Source: Rossellomorea pakistanensis
GTDB lineage: Bacteria; Bacillota; Bacilli; Bacillales; Bacillaceae_B
Direction: 5' to 3'
Length of the DNA: 64,000 nt
Assembly: GCF_016908495.1 (NCBI RefSeq)
Contig: NZ_JAFBDZ010000006.1
Span: 124,001 to 188,000, forward strand
Shown here: positions 25,382 through 35,068 of the stretch, piece by piece
How positions within the stretch are numbered: position 1 is the first letter of the stretch
Layout: the number at the start of each line of letters is the position of its first letter
Notes under the pieces: model-generated
What the model saw: only the letters and a program-made list of their open reading frames with translations
The model's database searches: none
Told to the model about the DNA's origin: nothing
Position numbers and translations under genes: made by a program

Positions 25382-27256
25382 ATGATTCTTTGTAGTGTTC
25401 AACATATTAGCAAAATGTACGGCGGGCATAAAATTTTTGACGATTTATCTTTTGAGATTCATGAAGGAGACCGCCTTGGATTTGTCGGTCGGAATGGAAG
25501 CGGGAAAACAACTGTTTTCAAATTGTTGGCCGGTGTCGATACACCAGATGAGGGCCAAATTCACACTAAAAAAGGAGCGAAAGTAGGATACCTTGCACAG
25601 ATCCCTCAGTTTAAAGAAGGAACAACAGGGTTGGATGTTCTTCAATCCGCCTATGCTGAGCTGAACCAAAAAGCTAAACGCCTAAAAGAATTAGAGATAG
25701 AAATGGCTAATGGGGATACAACCATTTTAGAGAAGCAGCTGCAGGAGTATGGAAAGCTGCAAGATGTATTCACTCAATCGGGTGGGTATGAAATCGAGGC
25801 AAATATTGCAAGGGTGGCTAATGGACTTAACATTCAAGAGCTGTTGGAAAAATCATTTCAGCAACTTAGCGGTGGAGAGCAAACAAAAATTTGTTTGGGA
25901 TTTATCCTCCTGAAAGAACCTGATTTTCTTTTACTTGATGAACCGACAAACCACCTTGATATTGGAGCAGTTGAATGGTTGGAGGAATTTTTGAAAGAAT
26001 ACCGCGGAACCGTCATGATTATTTCCCATGATCGCTATTTCCTCGATAATGTCGTCACAAAAATCATGGACTTAGAGGATGGAGAAGCGGAACTATATCA
26101 TACAAATTATTCAATGTTTGTAAAGCAAAAAGAGGAAAAACTTCTTCAAGAATTCCAAGCTTATCAAGAGCAGCAAAAGAAGATTAAAAAAATGAAAGAA
26201 GCCATTAAACGGCTAAAAGAGTGGGCAAATCAAGCGAACCCTCCGAATGAAGGGCTTCATAAACGTGCACGAAATATGGAGAGAGCGCTTGACCGTATGG
26301 TGAAAATTAAACGTCCTATCCTCGAACGCAAGAAAATGGGACTTGAATTTGAAGAAAGTAACAGAAGTGGAAACATGGTTTGTGTTCTTGAGAATGTCCA
26401 TCATTCATTTAATGGAAATTCATTGTTTAATGAGGTTAATATGCTTGTCCGCTACAAAGAAAGGGTGGCGATTGTCGGGGATAACGGTACTGGAAAATCC
26501 ACGATTATCAAGCTGCTACTGAATCAGTTAGAGCCAAGTACAGGTGTTGTCAAAATAGGAAGCAGTGTGAAAATTGGCTATTTGTCTCAGCATTTTTCAG
26601 CTTCTAATCCAGAAATGAGGCTAATTGATGCCTTTCGAGAAGAGGTACGGGTGGCAGAAGGAGAAGCAAGGCATATTCTCGCTGGCTTCTTATTCTACGG
26701 TGCCAGCGTGTTCCGTAAAGTAGGTCAACTGAGTGGTGGGGAAAAAATGAGGTTAAGATTAGCTCAACTGATGCACCAGGATATTAATCTTCTTCTTTTA
26801 GACGAACCCACAAATCACTTAGATATTGATTCAAGGGAAGTGCTGGAGGATGCATTAGATGGGTTTAATGGTACGATTGTTGCTGTCTCACATGATCGCT
26901 ATTTCCTAAATAAGCTGTTTGAGAAAACCTATTGGATCCATAATCGCTCCCTTCACTTTTTTGAAGGAAATTATTCATGGGCAAAAGAAAAGATGATGAA
27001 ATTGACCCCATCTCAGGAAGTAGCTAAAGTTAAAAGAGAAGGTAACAAAGAAAAAAATACTTCCCCAAAGGCTATCATTGAAACTTTGGAAGAAATAGAG
27101 ACGGAACTAGAACAAATCGAGGCAGAAATTTATTCTATTGATGAAAAACTATCAGTTGAATCTGATCTTGATGAGCTTCAAAAATGGTATGAGCTTAAGC
27201 AAAGGAAAGAACTAGAGAGGGACGAGAGATATAGAATATTGGAGGATTATATTTAA
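25382..27256 (+). CDS. ABC-F family ATPase
   Basis: This protein of about 624 residues has two ABC domains and no membrane segments. Walker A motifs are 'GRNGSGKTT' and 'GDNGTGKST'. Signatures are 'LSGGEQTK' and 'LSGGEKMR', each followed by 'LLLDEPTNHLD', with a charged ~80-residue linker between the domains and a coiled-coil C-terminus. ABC-F proteins bind the ribosomal E site, and either protect it from antibiotics or act in translation quality control. The chosen ATG has gaaaggaaagagg upstream; an open frame from TTG 25304 overlaps the leader hairpin. The possible attenuator favours a drug-inducible protection role, but the subfamily cannot be set without alignment. Confidence 0.9.
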   Translation: MILCSVQHISKMYGGHKIFDDLSFEIHEGDRLGFVGRNGSGKTTVFKLLAGVDTPDEGQIHTKKGAKVGYLAQIPQFKEGTTGLDVLQSAYAELNQKAKRLKELEIEMANGDTTILEKQLQEYGKLQDVFTQSGGYEIEANIARVANGLNIQELLEKSFQQLSGGEQTKICLGFILLKEPDFLLLDEPTNHLDIGAVEWLEEFLKEYRGTVMIISHDRYFLDNVVTKIMDLEDGEAELYHTNYSMFVKQKEEKLLQEFQAYQEQQKKIKKMKEAIKRLKEWANQANPPNEGLHKRARNMERALDRMVKIKRPILERKKMGLEFEESNRSGNMVCVLENVHHSFNGNSLFNEVNMLVRYKERVAIVGDNGTGKSTIIKLLLNQLEPSTGVVKIGSSVKIGYLSQHFSASNPEMRLIDAFREEVRVAEGEARHILAGFLFYGASVFRKVGQLSGGEKMRLRLAQLMHQDINLLLLDEPTNHLDIDSREVLEDALDGFNGTIVAVSHDRYFLNKLFEKTYWIHNRSLHFFEGNYSWAKEKMMKLTPSQEVAKVKREGNKEKNTSPKAIIETLEEIETELEQIEAEIYSIDEKLSVESDLDELQKWYELKQRKELERDERYRILEDYI

Positions 27257-27310
27257 TAGGCTTTAGTTAAAGGATGATGATTTTGTAAACAAAAATTAAA
27301 ATAACATAGT

Positions 27311-27350
27311 AAAAAGGATATCAAATCACATTGACTTTGATATCCTTTTT
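27311..27350. terminator. Terminator of ABC-F gene
   Basis: A perfect 15-bp stem (aaaaaggatatcaaa / tttgatatccttttt) has a 10-nt loop and works on either strand. The rest of 27257-27773 is AT-rich and I see no gene in it. Confidence 0.88.
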
Positions 27351-27773
27351 AAGTTGATTTTAAGACAATTGTAATCTCCATTGAAGCATACATTTGTGGA
27401 AGACTAATAAAAATCGCTATCATCTCTAATCAATAAATTAGTTTGCTAGGGAAAAGCAGAGTATTTTTTTATTCCCGAACGATCAAAAACAACATTAAAT
27501 GGTCTTCTAATAAGCATTTTACCTTAGCAGATGATTTATCCATGTTAGTATTTTCTCATTCATTCCTTTTGAATTATGCTCTTAGAAATTCATTCTATCA
27601 ACGTTCCTTATAAATATTTTGAACTACTTTTTGCAAAATTACGAGTAAAACATACACAATTTAACTAATAAGTGATTCCTTCATTACATATTCAAAAATG
27701 CCAAGTCCAAGAGCACAAAACGGTGTTATACTGACAAATAGTATTGGAACAGGATTTAGAGAGGAAGTATACG

Positions 27774-28853
27774 ATGAGTACTCTTTTGGATGAAGCAAAG
27801 CGATTTATTGAAATATGTTATCACGAGCTTTCAAAGCCGCAAAATTTGATTGATGAGAGGTTCGTTCAAATAGAACAAGAGATATTGGCAAAGGGCTATT
27901 ATGAGCATACACTTGAAGAATTAGAGCATGGTGCGAAAATGGCGTGGAGAAATAGTAACCGCTGTATCGGCAGGCTTTTTTGGAATACTCTTCATGTTGT
28001 GGATGAACGGGCTGCTAGGACGGAGGATGAGATTTTTGATGCGCTTGAACGACATCTATCCTATGCTACCAATGGCGGAAAAATTCGTCCGACGATTACA
28101 ATTTTTAAACAAGATTACCCTAATCAAGAGAATATTAGAATTTGGAATCATCAGCTGCTAAGATATGCTGGCTATTCTGAAGAGAATGGTATAAAAGGAG
28201 ATTCTGCTTCGCTTGCTTTTACTAAAAAATGCATTGAGTTAGGCTGGAAGACTCCTAAAACAGAGTTTGATTTACTTCCTTGGGTGATACAGATTGGGGA
28301 CAATGCACCTCAATGGAGAGAAATAAAACGTAATCTTGTTATCGAGGTAGAGTTGAGGCATCCTGATTTTAGTTGGTTTAAAGATTTACAATTAAAATGG
28401 TATGGTGTTCCGGTTATATCAGATATGCGATTAGAAATTGGTGGGATTTCTTATAAAGCGGCACCATTCAACGGTTGGTATATGGGAACCGAAATTGGAG
28501 CTAGGAACTTAGCGGATGAGGATCGTTATCATATGCTTCCGAAAATCGCTAGCTGTATGGGACTGGATTCATCAAAAGCATCAACTCTCTGGAAGGATAA
28601 AGCCCTTATTGAGCTGAATTTAGCAGTTCTTCACTCCTTTAAAGAACAAGGGGTAGGCATTGTCGATCACCACACTGCTGCACAGCAGTTTAAAGTTTTT
28701 GAGCAAAATGAAAAGCAATGTGGAAGAGAATTAACAGGTGACTGGACTTGGCTTATACCGCCAGTATCCCCGGCAACAACACCTATTTTTCATAAAGAAT
28801 ATGATAATAAGTGGGTATCACCCAACTATTATTATCAGAATCCTCCTTATTAA
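27774..28853 (+). CDS. nos: Bacterial nitric oxide synthase oxygenase
   Basis: This 359-residue NOS oxygenase domain makes nitric oxide from arginine using haem, pterin and a borrowed reductase. The haem thiolate is C64 in '[11 protein letters not shown]', and '[15 protein letters not shown]' is the conserved substrate/pterin region. '[10 protein letters not shown]' and the C-terminal '[10 protein letters not shown]' are also typical. The length matches Bacillus NOS (about 363). I start at the ATG 27774 (gaggaag site); the frame is open to a TTG 30 nt upstream. It is a single-gene unit. Nitric oxide made here is relevant to the NsrR/Hmp pair elsewhere in the window. Confidence 0.95.
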   Translation: MSTLLDEAKRFIEICYHELSKPQNLIDERFVQIEQEILAKGYYEHTLEELEHGAKMAWRNSNRCIGRLFWNTLHVVDERAARTEDEIFDALERHLSYATNGGKIRPTITIFKQDYPNQENIRIWNHQLLRYAGYSEENGIKGDSASLAFTKKCIELGWKTPKTEFDLLPWVIQIGDNAPQWREIKRNLVIEVELRHPDFSWFKDLQLKWYGVPVISDMRLEIGGISYKAAPFNGWYMGTEIGARNLADEDRYHMLPKIASCMGLDSSKASTLWKDKALIELNLAVLHSFKEQGVGIVDHHTAAQQFKVFEQNEKQCGRELTGDWTWLIPPVSPATTPIFHKEYDNKWVSPNYYYQNPPY

Positions 28854-28870
28854 TGTTGGTATATTGATAA

Positions 28871-28907
28871 AAAGGGAATTGGGGTTGAGCCAATTTTCTT
28901 TTTTTCT
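28871..28907 (+). terminator. Terminator of nos
   Basis: The stem aaagggaattgg / ccaattttcttt (two G-U pairs) is followed by further T. Confidence 0.75.
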
Positions 28908-28919
28908 ATTCAACAACCC

Positions 28920-29150
28920 TTAATGTTTATTTGTTACAAGAAAGACTTGAAACCAATAGCGAAACTCATTAAAAATCGGCTGGCGGTCATCAAATGAAAA
29001 ATGATCAAAAAAATTCTCCACCTGCTCGGCTTCCACATCTTCAAATAATCCGCTCACAAAAAGCGGTGTTTTGAAGCGTTTATACAAATCAGCGTATCCA
29101 TAAAAGTCAAAAAGATCTTCTATTTGTTCTTCGTTCAAATGAACCACCAC
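28920..29150 (-). CDS. Small hypothetical acidic protein
   Basis: This ORF of up to 76 residues starts with GTG at 29150, or a few codons later at a TTG better spaced from an agggtgg site. The product is acidic and aromatic-rich (many F, D and E, for example 'EQVENFFDHFSFDD'). It has no motif I recognise. It is convergent with nos and divergent from the WYL regulator. Coding is supported by the ribosome site and protein-like composition only. Confidence 0.45.
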   Translation of the reverse strand: MVVHLNEEQIEDLFDFYGYADLYKRFKTPLFVSGLFEDVEAEQVENFFDHFSFDDRQPIFNEFRYWFQVFLVTNKH

Positions 29151-29284
29151 CCTTGGTTGAAGTTTGTGTAGATGGGCAAGAGTTCATTCTCTTATTTTTA
29201 TAAAAAATGGATAAGAGTACAAGCACAATTCGGTAAATGCCATATTGTAGTAGTGTGAAGTAACTCCTTTCATCTTTAATGGAC

Positions 29285-29319
29285 AGGCAGATTCATCAAG
29301 TGAATCTGCCTATTTTTTT
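29285..29319 (+). terminator. Intrinsic terminator upstream of WYL gene
   Basis: The stem aggcagattca / tgaatctgcct with a 5-nt loop is followed by atttttttg. It ends some transcript from 29160-29284, where I see no ORF. It may mark a small RNA or a leader. Confidence 0.75.
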
Positions 29320-29400
29320 GTATATAGAGGCTTGCCTATTGTAACCCATTCATACACAATAAAAATGAGAGGATTATTTTGGGAAAGGAATATAAAAAAT

Positions 29401-30366
29401 ATGACTAAAGCTGTCAATATGCTTTCTATTCTGTGGCTGCTCAAGACTGGTAATAAAATAACGGCAAAGCAGCTTGCTGAAAAATTGGAGATTAATATCC
29501 GTACAGTTTACCGGTATATTGATACTTTATGTGCAAGTGGGGTTCCTATAATAGCGGATGCCGGTCATAACGGCGGGTACAGTTTGCTTCATGAGTTTGT
29601 TGAAGCCCCTTTATTTTTTGATCACGATGAACAAAAGGCACTGATCCATGCAGCAAGATTTGCAAAGGAGGCTGGATACCCTTTCAGTGAGGTTTTGGAA
29701 GGGGCTGTATCTAAGTTGAAAATGTATACAAATCCTGAGCAGTTGGAACGGATCAATAAGCATCTGTCAGGATTTGATGTGATTCAGGCACCCGTTAATC
29801 ATTCTTTGGAGTCCACCCTTAAGGAAATAGAAGTGTCCGTGGCTGAAGGCCATTCACTCTTAATGGAGTATACAAAAGGGAATGAGAGTGTAAGCCAATC
29901 ACGGAAGATAGATCCTTATGGACTTGTTTATTGGAAAGGGAAATGGTATGTGGTTGCCTATTGCCAGCTGCGGCTTGAAATCCGAAGTTTTCGTGTCGAT
30001 CGTATTGTGAAATTATCGCGAACGGAGCTTACTTTTAAAAGACCTTTGAACTTCTCTGCACGTACATTCTTCCTAAGTGGATTACTGCCAAATTCTAACG
30101 AACAAGAAAAACTTATACCTGTGTGCGTACAAGGTAAGATGCATGCCCTTGATGAACTTTGTCAGCATTGGCTATTTGGACATGCCCTAATAGATCGAAC
30201 GAAGAACCAAGCCAGTTTTAAGCTGGATGAGCATTCTATTCGCACCTTCGTCCCGTACTTTCTTCTTCCATATGGAAAATCCATTACCATCCTTGAACCG
30301 TCCTTTTTAAAAGAAAAATTGGTAGATGTCGCTTCTGGTTTAGTAGAACATTATAAAAACTTTTAA
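29401..30366 (+). CDS. HTH-WYL transcriptional regulator (YafY type)
   Basis: This protein of about 321 residues has an N-terminal HTH_11 domain ('KITAKQLAEKLEINIRTVYRYI', about 18-39). A linker and a WYL domain (about 130-225, with 'DPYGLVYWKGKWYVVAYC' and 'RSFRVDRIVKL') follow, then a WCX-type C-terminal region. WYL regulators often sense small ligands or nucleic acids. The ATG at 29401 (ggaaagga, 11 nt spacing) is preferred; the frame is open to 29332. The SRPBCC gene lies 72 nt downstream, but a terminator lies between them. Confidence 0.88.
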   Translation: MTKAVNMLSILWLLKTGNKITAKQLAEKLEINIRTVYRYIDTLCASGVPIIADAGHNGGYSLLHEFVEAPLFFDHDEQKALIHAARFAKEAGYPFSEVLEGAVSKLKMYTNPEQLERINKHLSGFDVIQAPVNHSLESTLKEIEVSVAEGHSLLMEYTKGNESVSQSRKIDPYGLVYWKGKWYVVAYCQLRLEIRSFRVDRIVKLSRTELTFKRPLNFSARTFFLSGLLPNSNEQEKLIPVCVQGKMHALDELCQHWLFGHALIDRTKNQASFKLDEHSIRTFVPYFLLPYGKSITILEPSFLKEKLVDVASGLVEHYKNF

Positions 30367-30401
30367 CTCCACTGACCGTATATGTCAGTGGAGTTTGTTT
30401 A
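30366..30401 (+). terminator. Terminator of WYL regulator
   Basis: A perfect 11-bp stem (actccactgac / gtcagtggagt) is followed by ttgttta. Confidence 0.8.
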
Positions 30402-30438
30402 TGATGAATTTGTTACTAATTTTTAGGAGGGATTGTTC

Positions 30439-30897
30439 ATGAAGGAATTGAAGTATGAATTTTATATTGCGGGAACACCTGAAAGAGTATGGGATACATT
30501 GACCTCTCCGGAAGGAACGAAACAGGTTTTTCATGGGAGTGTCATCAAATCTACATTTCAAGTGGGAGACGCTTTGGAATACGTGGGACCAGGAGCAGAT
30601 GGTGATGAAACCATCCATGTTTATGGGACCGTATTAGAGTATGAACCGAAGCGGGTCCTTCGTTTCACCCACTATGTTGGAAAATCGTATACGAGTGGGG
30701 AGCAAGGAAAAGAGTCGAGAATTTCCTATCTGCTTGAACCTATTGATGCATGTACAAAGCTCACCCTTATTCATGACCAATGGAAGGAAGGAGATCCTCA
30801 TTATGAAAATAGCGGCAAGGCTTGGTGGATGATATTAAGTAATATAAAAACAGTAGTAGAAACAGGGAAAAAGCTTGATTTTGGTGATATGGGATAG
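30439..30897 (+). CDS. SRPBCC/AHSA1-family protein
   Basis: This 152-residue START-like protein begins with the typical 'YEFYIAGTPERVWDTLTSPE'. It includes 'EYEPKRVLRFTHYVGKSYTS' and ends with a helix 'KAWWMILSNIKTVVETGKKL' (about 122-142). The fold binds hydrophobic ligands in a deep cavity; ligand and role are unknown. It is often paired with regulators of the ArsR or WYL type, as here. The start is the ATG at 30439 behind ggaggg; an in-frame TTG two codons earlier is less likely. Confidence 0.85.
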   Translation: MKELKYEFYIAGTPERVWDTLTSPEGTKQVFHGSVIKSTFQVGDALEYVGPGADGDETIHVYGTVLEYEPKRVLRFTHYVGKSYTSGEQGKESRISYLLEPIDACTKLTLIHDQWKEGDPHYENSGKAWWMILSNIKTVVETGKKLDFGDMG

Positions 30898-30931
30898 AGG
30901 TTGCAACATATCTATTTATTAATGGAGATGG

Positions 30932-31153
30932 ATGTTTTATATCTTAAAGCATGGAGAAGGGATGGTCGGAATTTGTCGAATGGTCGATATACCAGTGGTT
31001 TTGATCGATAAAATAGATCAAACGACCGATAAATTCAAAGGTTCGGCTGATAAAATTAAGCAAGCGATCGATAAAACAGGAAGAGCGACTAGTATTCCCA
31101 GAACTAGGACTAGCAGAAGGCCGAAGAACACATATTGTTCCTTTCTAAAATAG
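30932..31153 (+). CDS. Small hypothetical ORF, weak CsbD-like pattern
   Basis: A 73-codon ORF lies between the SRPBCC and cupin genes. The middle 'DKFKGSADKIKQAIDKTGR' faintly recalls CsbD-type stress proteins, but the N-terminal part does not fit. The ribosome site (ggag) is too close to the ATG. The C-terminus is basic (R/T/P-rich). It may be a small gene or chance. Confidence 0.3.
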   Translation: MFYILKHGEGMVGICRMVDIPVVLIDKIDQTTDKFKGSADKIKQAIDKTGRATSIPRTRTSRRPKNTYCSFLK

Positions 31154-31210
31154 AAAATTCTACTTGAAGCTTTTAGGAGTCAAAGAAAATTCAAAGGTAG
31201 GGAGAATGAG

Positions 31211-31738
31211 ATGGTGAAGAACCAAACTAATACTCTGAAGCATCCTGATGGAAGGACGGTCACTTTTCTTGAAACGGGAGTGGACGAAAAAGGAGACTAT
31301 CTATTAGTGGAACACAGAATATGGAAGCAAGGCGCGATGAATGGTCCCCATTGGCACCCAGTCCTTACGGAGTCCTTCACGATAAATAAGGGGAAAATGA
31401 AATTCCTAGTGGATGGTAAAGAGAGTATTGTATCAAAGGGAGAAACGATTTCAATTCATCCGCAAGAGATCCATCAGTTTTGGAATATTAGTGAGAATGG
31501 ACTAGTCGCCATTCATGAAATTCGCCCCCCTGGTCAGCATAGAAAGATGTTTGAGCTCATTCACAAACTAGAATCTGAAGGGAAATTGAATAAAAAAGGA
31601 ATCCCTTCCAATCCATTTTGGTTAGGAATGGTATGGGCGAGTATGGATGGATATATTAAAGGTCCTCCAAAATTCGTTCAAGTAGTATTGTTTGGGGGAT
31701 TGGCAAGTTTAGGGAAATGGTTTGGGTTAAGGGTTTGA
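31211..31738 (+). CDS. Cupin-domain protein
   Basis: This 175-residue protein has a single cupin barrel (about 35-115). Motif 1 is 'HWHPVLTESFTINKGKMKF' and motif 2 is 'IHPQEIHQFWN', giving metal-ligand histidines and a glutamate. The C-terminal 40 residues are hydrophobic ('FVQVVLFGGLASLGKWFG') and may associate with the membrane. It could be an enzyme or a small-molecule sensor; no substrate is evident. A good ribosome site (agggagaatgag) precedes the ATG. Confidence 0.8.
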   Translation: MVKNQTNTLKHPDGRTVTFLETGVDEKGDYLLVEHRIWKQGAMNGPHWHPVLTESFTINKGKMKFLVDGKESIVSKGETISIHPQEIHQFWNISENGLVAIHEIRPPGQHRKMFELIHKLESEGKLNKKGIPSNPFWLGMVWASMDGYIKGPPKFVQVVLFGGLASLGKWFGLRV

Positions 31739-31755
31739 TGTATTTTTGATTGTTT

Positions 31756-32461
31756 GAGTGAGTGCTTATACCTAAAAACGTGGTGTCAGTCCCTCCCATC
31801 AAAGAGCGACTTTTGAATAAGGCGTGTAGGTCATGTTGCTTTATTGAGTATTTTTTGGGAGTGACGGACCCCTATGCTTTTAAAGGGAAATTGCTGAACC
31901 TCGTGATCGATTTGAGTAATTTTGAAGAGTGAGAGTTTCATAGGCTTTTTATATGAGGGTGTTTCTACGTTTTGGCGTTCCTGCTTCGGTTGGAGTGAGT
32001 GCTTATACCTAAAAGCGTGGTGTCAGTCCCTCCCATTAAAGAGTGACTTATAAATGAGTTGTGTAGGTCATGTTGCTTTATTGAGTATTTTTTGGGAGTG
32101 ACGGACCCCTATGCTTTTAAAGAGATGGTGCTGAACCCCGTGATCGATTTGATTGGTTTTGAAGTGTGAGAGTTTCATGGGCTTTTTATGAGGGAGTTTC
32201 TACGTTTTGGCATTCCTGCTTTGGTTGAGTGAGTGCTTATACCTAAAAACGTGGTGTCAGTCCCTCCCATGAAAGAGCGACTTTTGAATGAGGCGTGTAG
32301 GTCATGTTGCTTAATTGAGTAATATTTGGGAGTGACGGACCCCTATGCTTTTAAAGAGAAGGTGCTGAACCCCGTGATCGATTGAGGGGTTTTGAAGGGC
32401 GAGAGATTCATGGGTTTCTTATAAAGAGGAGTTTCTACGTTTAAGCACTCCTGCTTTGGTT
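31756..32461. repeat. Three tandem copies of a ~235-bp unit
   Basis: Copies begin at 31756, 31993 and 32227 with gagtgagtgcttatacct, and a fourth start (32462) is cut short. Each unit has an imperfect inverted pair, gtgtcagtccctccca and tgggagtgacggacccc, about 65 nt apart. They share roughly 90% identity by eye. No open frame runs through the units. The whole gap 31739-32730 between the cupin gene and mreBH holds only repeats. Confidence 0.85.
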
Positions 32462-32480
32462 TAGTAAGTGCTCATAAAGA

Positions 32481-32508
32481 AGCCCCCAAGGAAATTTCCT
32501 TGGGGGCT
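32481..32508. terminator. Strong GC-rich hairpin (possible terminator)
   Basis: A perfect 14-bp palindrome (agcccccaaggaaa / tttccttgggggct) lacks a T-tract on the + strand, and only ttcttta follows on the other strand. Confidence 0.5.
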
Positions 32509-32595
32509 CTGCTTGGCGGAGGACACACCATGTAGATAAGAAGGGTTTCCAGGAAGTGGAGGTCTTTGCCTTTATCCTAGAGTTCTAGACTCCTC

Positions 32596-32727
32596 CGCTT
32601 TTCAATGTCCAGCTCCGGCGCCTAGGCCCTCGAGACATAAGCCAAGCCCCATAGAAAGGGAAAAGGCACCCTTTCTATGGGGCTCGTCTTATGCTTGTCG
32701 GGCCTGTTCAAGGCACCTGCGCTTTTC
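32596..32727. repeat. Long cruciform repeat of Bacillaceae type, also terminator of mreBH
   Basis: Nested inverted repeats run outward from a 16-bp stem (agccccatagaaaggg 32645-32660 / ccctttctatggggct 32669-32684). They include gacataag / cttatg, ggccc / gggcc, and the 'agctccggcgcc' and 'aaggcacctgcgc' arms. Sequences with 'gtccagctccggcgcc' and 'cacctgcgcttttc' ends recur in Bacillaceae intergenic regions (from memory). The inner hairpin could terminate mreBH transcripts. Confidence 0.7.
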
Positions 32728-32730
32728 TAT

Positions 32731-33738
32731 TTATTTCGCAATTTTTTGAAGCTTGTGGATAACTGATAAAGAACGTCCTGTTCCAATTGCAACAGACTCT
32801 AATGGGTTTGGTGCAAGGTGGACAGGGACGACGATTTCTTCGCTTAGCCAATCTTGAATTCCATTTAGAAGTGCTCCACCGCCTGTAATAATGACTCCGC
32901 GGTCAACGATATCGCCGCTTAGTTCTGGCGGACAGTTTTCTAAAGTGGCTCTGATGGTTTCTAAAATATGAAGTAATGACTCTTTAAGAGCCGCTTGGAT
33001 TTCCTTAGATTCTAGGGTGATCGTTTTTGGTAAACCTGTTACAAGGTCACGGCCTCTAATATCCATTGACAGCTCTTCATGATCGATAAGGGCATAGCCG
33101 ATTTCAATCTTGATTTGCTCTGCTGTACGTTCTCCGATTAAGAGGTTGTACTTTTTACGGACATGCTGAATGATGTCATCATCCATTTGATCTCCACCGA
33201 TTCTAATCGTGTTACAAGAGACAACACCGCCGTAAGAGATGATTGCTACTTCCGTTGTTCCACCACCAATATCAACAATTACGTTTGCTACGGGTTCATC
33301 AACAGGAAGGTCTGCTCCAATTGCAGCTGCAACGGGCTCTTCAATTAATGTAACGGATTTGGCGCCGCTCCCTTTAACTGCATCCGTAATCGCACGTCTT
33401 TCTACGGATGTGGCTCCTGATGGTGTACATACCACTACGTTTGGTTTACGGATGGAGAAACCTAGTTGTTTTCCTGCTTTTTTCATAATTTGTTTTAACA
33501 TTTCAGTTGTTACATCAAAGTCAGCAATAACTCCATCTTTTAATGGTCTAACTGCGACAATTTTCCCTGGAGTTTTCCCGATCATGCTTTTAGCTTCAGT
33601 TCCAACGGCCAACACCGATTTTGTTTCAGTATCAATGGCTACTACAGAAGGTTCGTTTAAGATAATTCCTTTATTTTTACTGTAAACAAGGACATTTGCT
33701 GTTCCTAAGTCAATTCCGATTTCAGAGTTTGAAAACAT
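32731..33738 (-). CDS. mreBH: Actin-like cell shape protein MreBH
   Basis: This 335-residue protein is closest in my recall to MreBH of B. subtilis, matching its length and many stretches ('[20 protein letters not shown]', '[15 protein letters not shown]', '[14 protein letters not shown]'). ATP-binding motifs of the actin fold are visible: phosphate 1 'GIDLGTANV', phosphate 2 '[12 protein letters not shown]' and adenosine 'TGGGALLNG'. MreBH forms membrane-bound filaments that guide lateral wall synthesis and the LytE hydrolase. It is monocistronic; the ribosome site is ggagg on the reverse strand. Confidence 0.95.
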   Translation of the reverse strand: MFSNSEIGIDLGTANVLVYSKNKGIILNEPSVVAIDTETKSVLAVGTEAKSMIGKTPGKIVAVRPLKDGVIADFDVTTEMLKQIMKKAGKQLGFSIRKPNVVVCTPSGATSVERRAITDAVKGSGAKSVTLIEEPVAAAIGADLPVDEPVANVIVDIGGGTTEVAIISYGGVVSCNTIRIGGDQMDDDIIQHVRKKYNLLIGERTAEQIKIEIGYALIDHEELSMDIRGRDLVTGLPKTITLESKEIQAALKESLLHILETIRATLENCPPELSGDIVDRGVIITGGGALLNGIQDWLSEEIVVPVHLAPNPLESVAIGTGRSLSVIHKLQKIAK

Positions 33739-33842
33739 TTGTATTCCTCCAAATGTAAATTAGTTCACAAATACAATCTTCTATAAAGTATAGGAGATTT
33801 TAGGGGGTAGTGGGAGAGGAGAATTTTCCCATCGACATTATA

Positions 33843-33867
33843 TTACAAACATCGATAAAGTTTGTAA
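33843..33867. promoter_or_regulatory. Perfect 8-9-8 inverted repeat upstream of mreBH
   Basis: The arms ttacaaac (33843-33850) and gtttgtaa (33860-33867) surround atcgataaa. The right arm, read on the mreBH strand, lies just before a tataat-like box. It looks like an operator about 105 nt upstream of mreBH. The rest of the 33739-34042 gap has no gene. Confidence 0.45.
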
Positions 33868-34042
33868 CAAATAGGAATGTGGCCTCATCGTTGATTTAAT
33901 CATATTTTAGATGGGAAATCTTCTGATATCATGCTTGTTTTCTAATATGTCTGTTAAGGAAATTTAAACTTTCTGTAAAAATTCAATAAGCTTAAATGTA
34001 AACAAAAAGTCTCCAATTGGAAAGTTTTTGGGATATATGCAT

Positions 34043-35068
34043 TTAGAATAAAGTCCTATTGTGACGTCTTCCGAAATCTGACTTGCATCTTGTATGAATT
34101 TTTTCCTTAGCTTTAACAGGTGAATATTTCTGTTTGAATTTTTTTAGGTAATAAGACTGACCAGAGGTTGCTTGTACATACCCTTCCATCATAAGTGCTA
34201 CTGAAAGCATTGTGGCAGCGAAGAATAGAATCGGGGTCAATGGGACCCATGGAGCTTCTTGAAGGTAACGAAAAGTGTCACCGATTAAGCCCGACCATTC
34301 ATAAGTGATGGGTTTAGGGGGATCCGGAAATTTATTGTAGGTTATATCGGTGCCTCCTAGAAAAAGCTTTAATAACCCAAGATGAATAAAGATAATGAGA
34401 GTATGCATCACTTGTTGACCGAACAAAAGCATTAGCTTCTCACGAATGGCAGGAAAAATATGTTTGTTGATGATTCTAAATCGACTGGCCCCAATTGTTT
34501 TGGCACTTGTAATATAATCTTGTTTATATATAAGAGCAATTTCATTTCCCAATAAGGAAGAAACGATCGGCACAATTAATAGGGAGAGCACCAAAATTTC
34601 AATGATAAATCTTTCTACGATTGTCGTTGAGAAGCCTTGTATTGGCTCCCACAATACGGGATGAAGAAGAAAATAAGCTAAAATGGACAATGGAATATAG
34701 TGAAAAGAATCAATGATTCCGTTTATATACTTTTTCTGTTTAATTAAATAGGTTCCTAGCAGAAAGCCTATTGGAAGAGCTAGAAACACTCTAAGAAAAG
34801 CGATAACGAATGCAGTCAGTATTGTATATTTTGCGCCAATGATGATTTTACCGAGCATGTCTAAGCCGAGAGGGTCTGTTCCAAGTGGATATGCCCATTT
34901 AGGTGAAATAGGAGCAGATTCGATAGGAACAGCATTTTCTGAAATAAAATATAATTTTCTTACATCATTTCCCCATACCATCGAATAGCCAAAGCTTAGG
35001 ACTAAAAGCAGGATAATAAAAGAGAATCCAGTCAGAAAGATGGGGTTTTTCCATACGGTCTGCTTCAT
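34043..35068 (-). CDS. Oligopeptide-type ABC transporter permease (DppC/OppC-like)
   Basis: This protein of about 341 residues has an N-terminal membrane helix (about 11-30) and a BPD_transp_1 domain with five more helices. The coupling (EAA) loop contains 'GASRFRIINKHIFP'. The extracytoplasmic stretch 'YPLGTDPLGLDMLGKIIIGA' is typical of DppC-type permeases. With the upstream permease it would form the membrane channel of a peptide or nickel importer. Neither ATPases nor a binding protein are in the window. Its ATG overlaps the stop of the preceding permease frame (taatg), showing translational coupling. Confidence 0.85.
   Translation of the reverse strand: MKQTVWKNPIFLTGFSFIILLLVLSFGYSMVWGNDVRKLYFISENAVPIESAPISPKWAYPLGTDPLGLDMLGKIIIGAKYTILTAFVIAFLRVFLALPIGFLLGTYLIKQKKYINGIIDSFHYIPLSILAYFLLHPVLWEPIQGFSTTIVERFIIEILVLSLLIVPIVSSLLGNEIALIYKQDYITSAKTIGASRFRIINKHIFPAIREKLMLLFGQQVMHTLIIFIHLGLLKLFLGGTDITYNKFPDPPKPITYEWSGLIGDTFRYLQEAPWVPLTPILFFAATMLSVALMMEGYVQATSGQSYYLKKFKQKYSPVKAKEKIHTRCKSDFGRRHNRTLF

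Noticed and set aside
33780..33830. SigI promoter of mreBH (ACCCCC on the reverse strand)
   Set aside because: The -35-like ACCCCC is present, but I find no CGAA-type -10 at a suitable distance.
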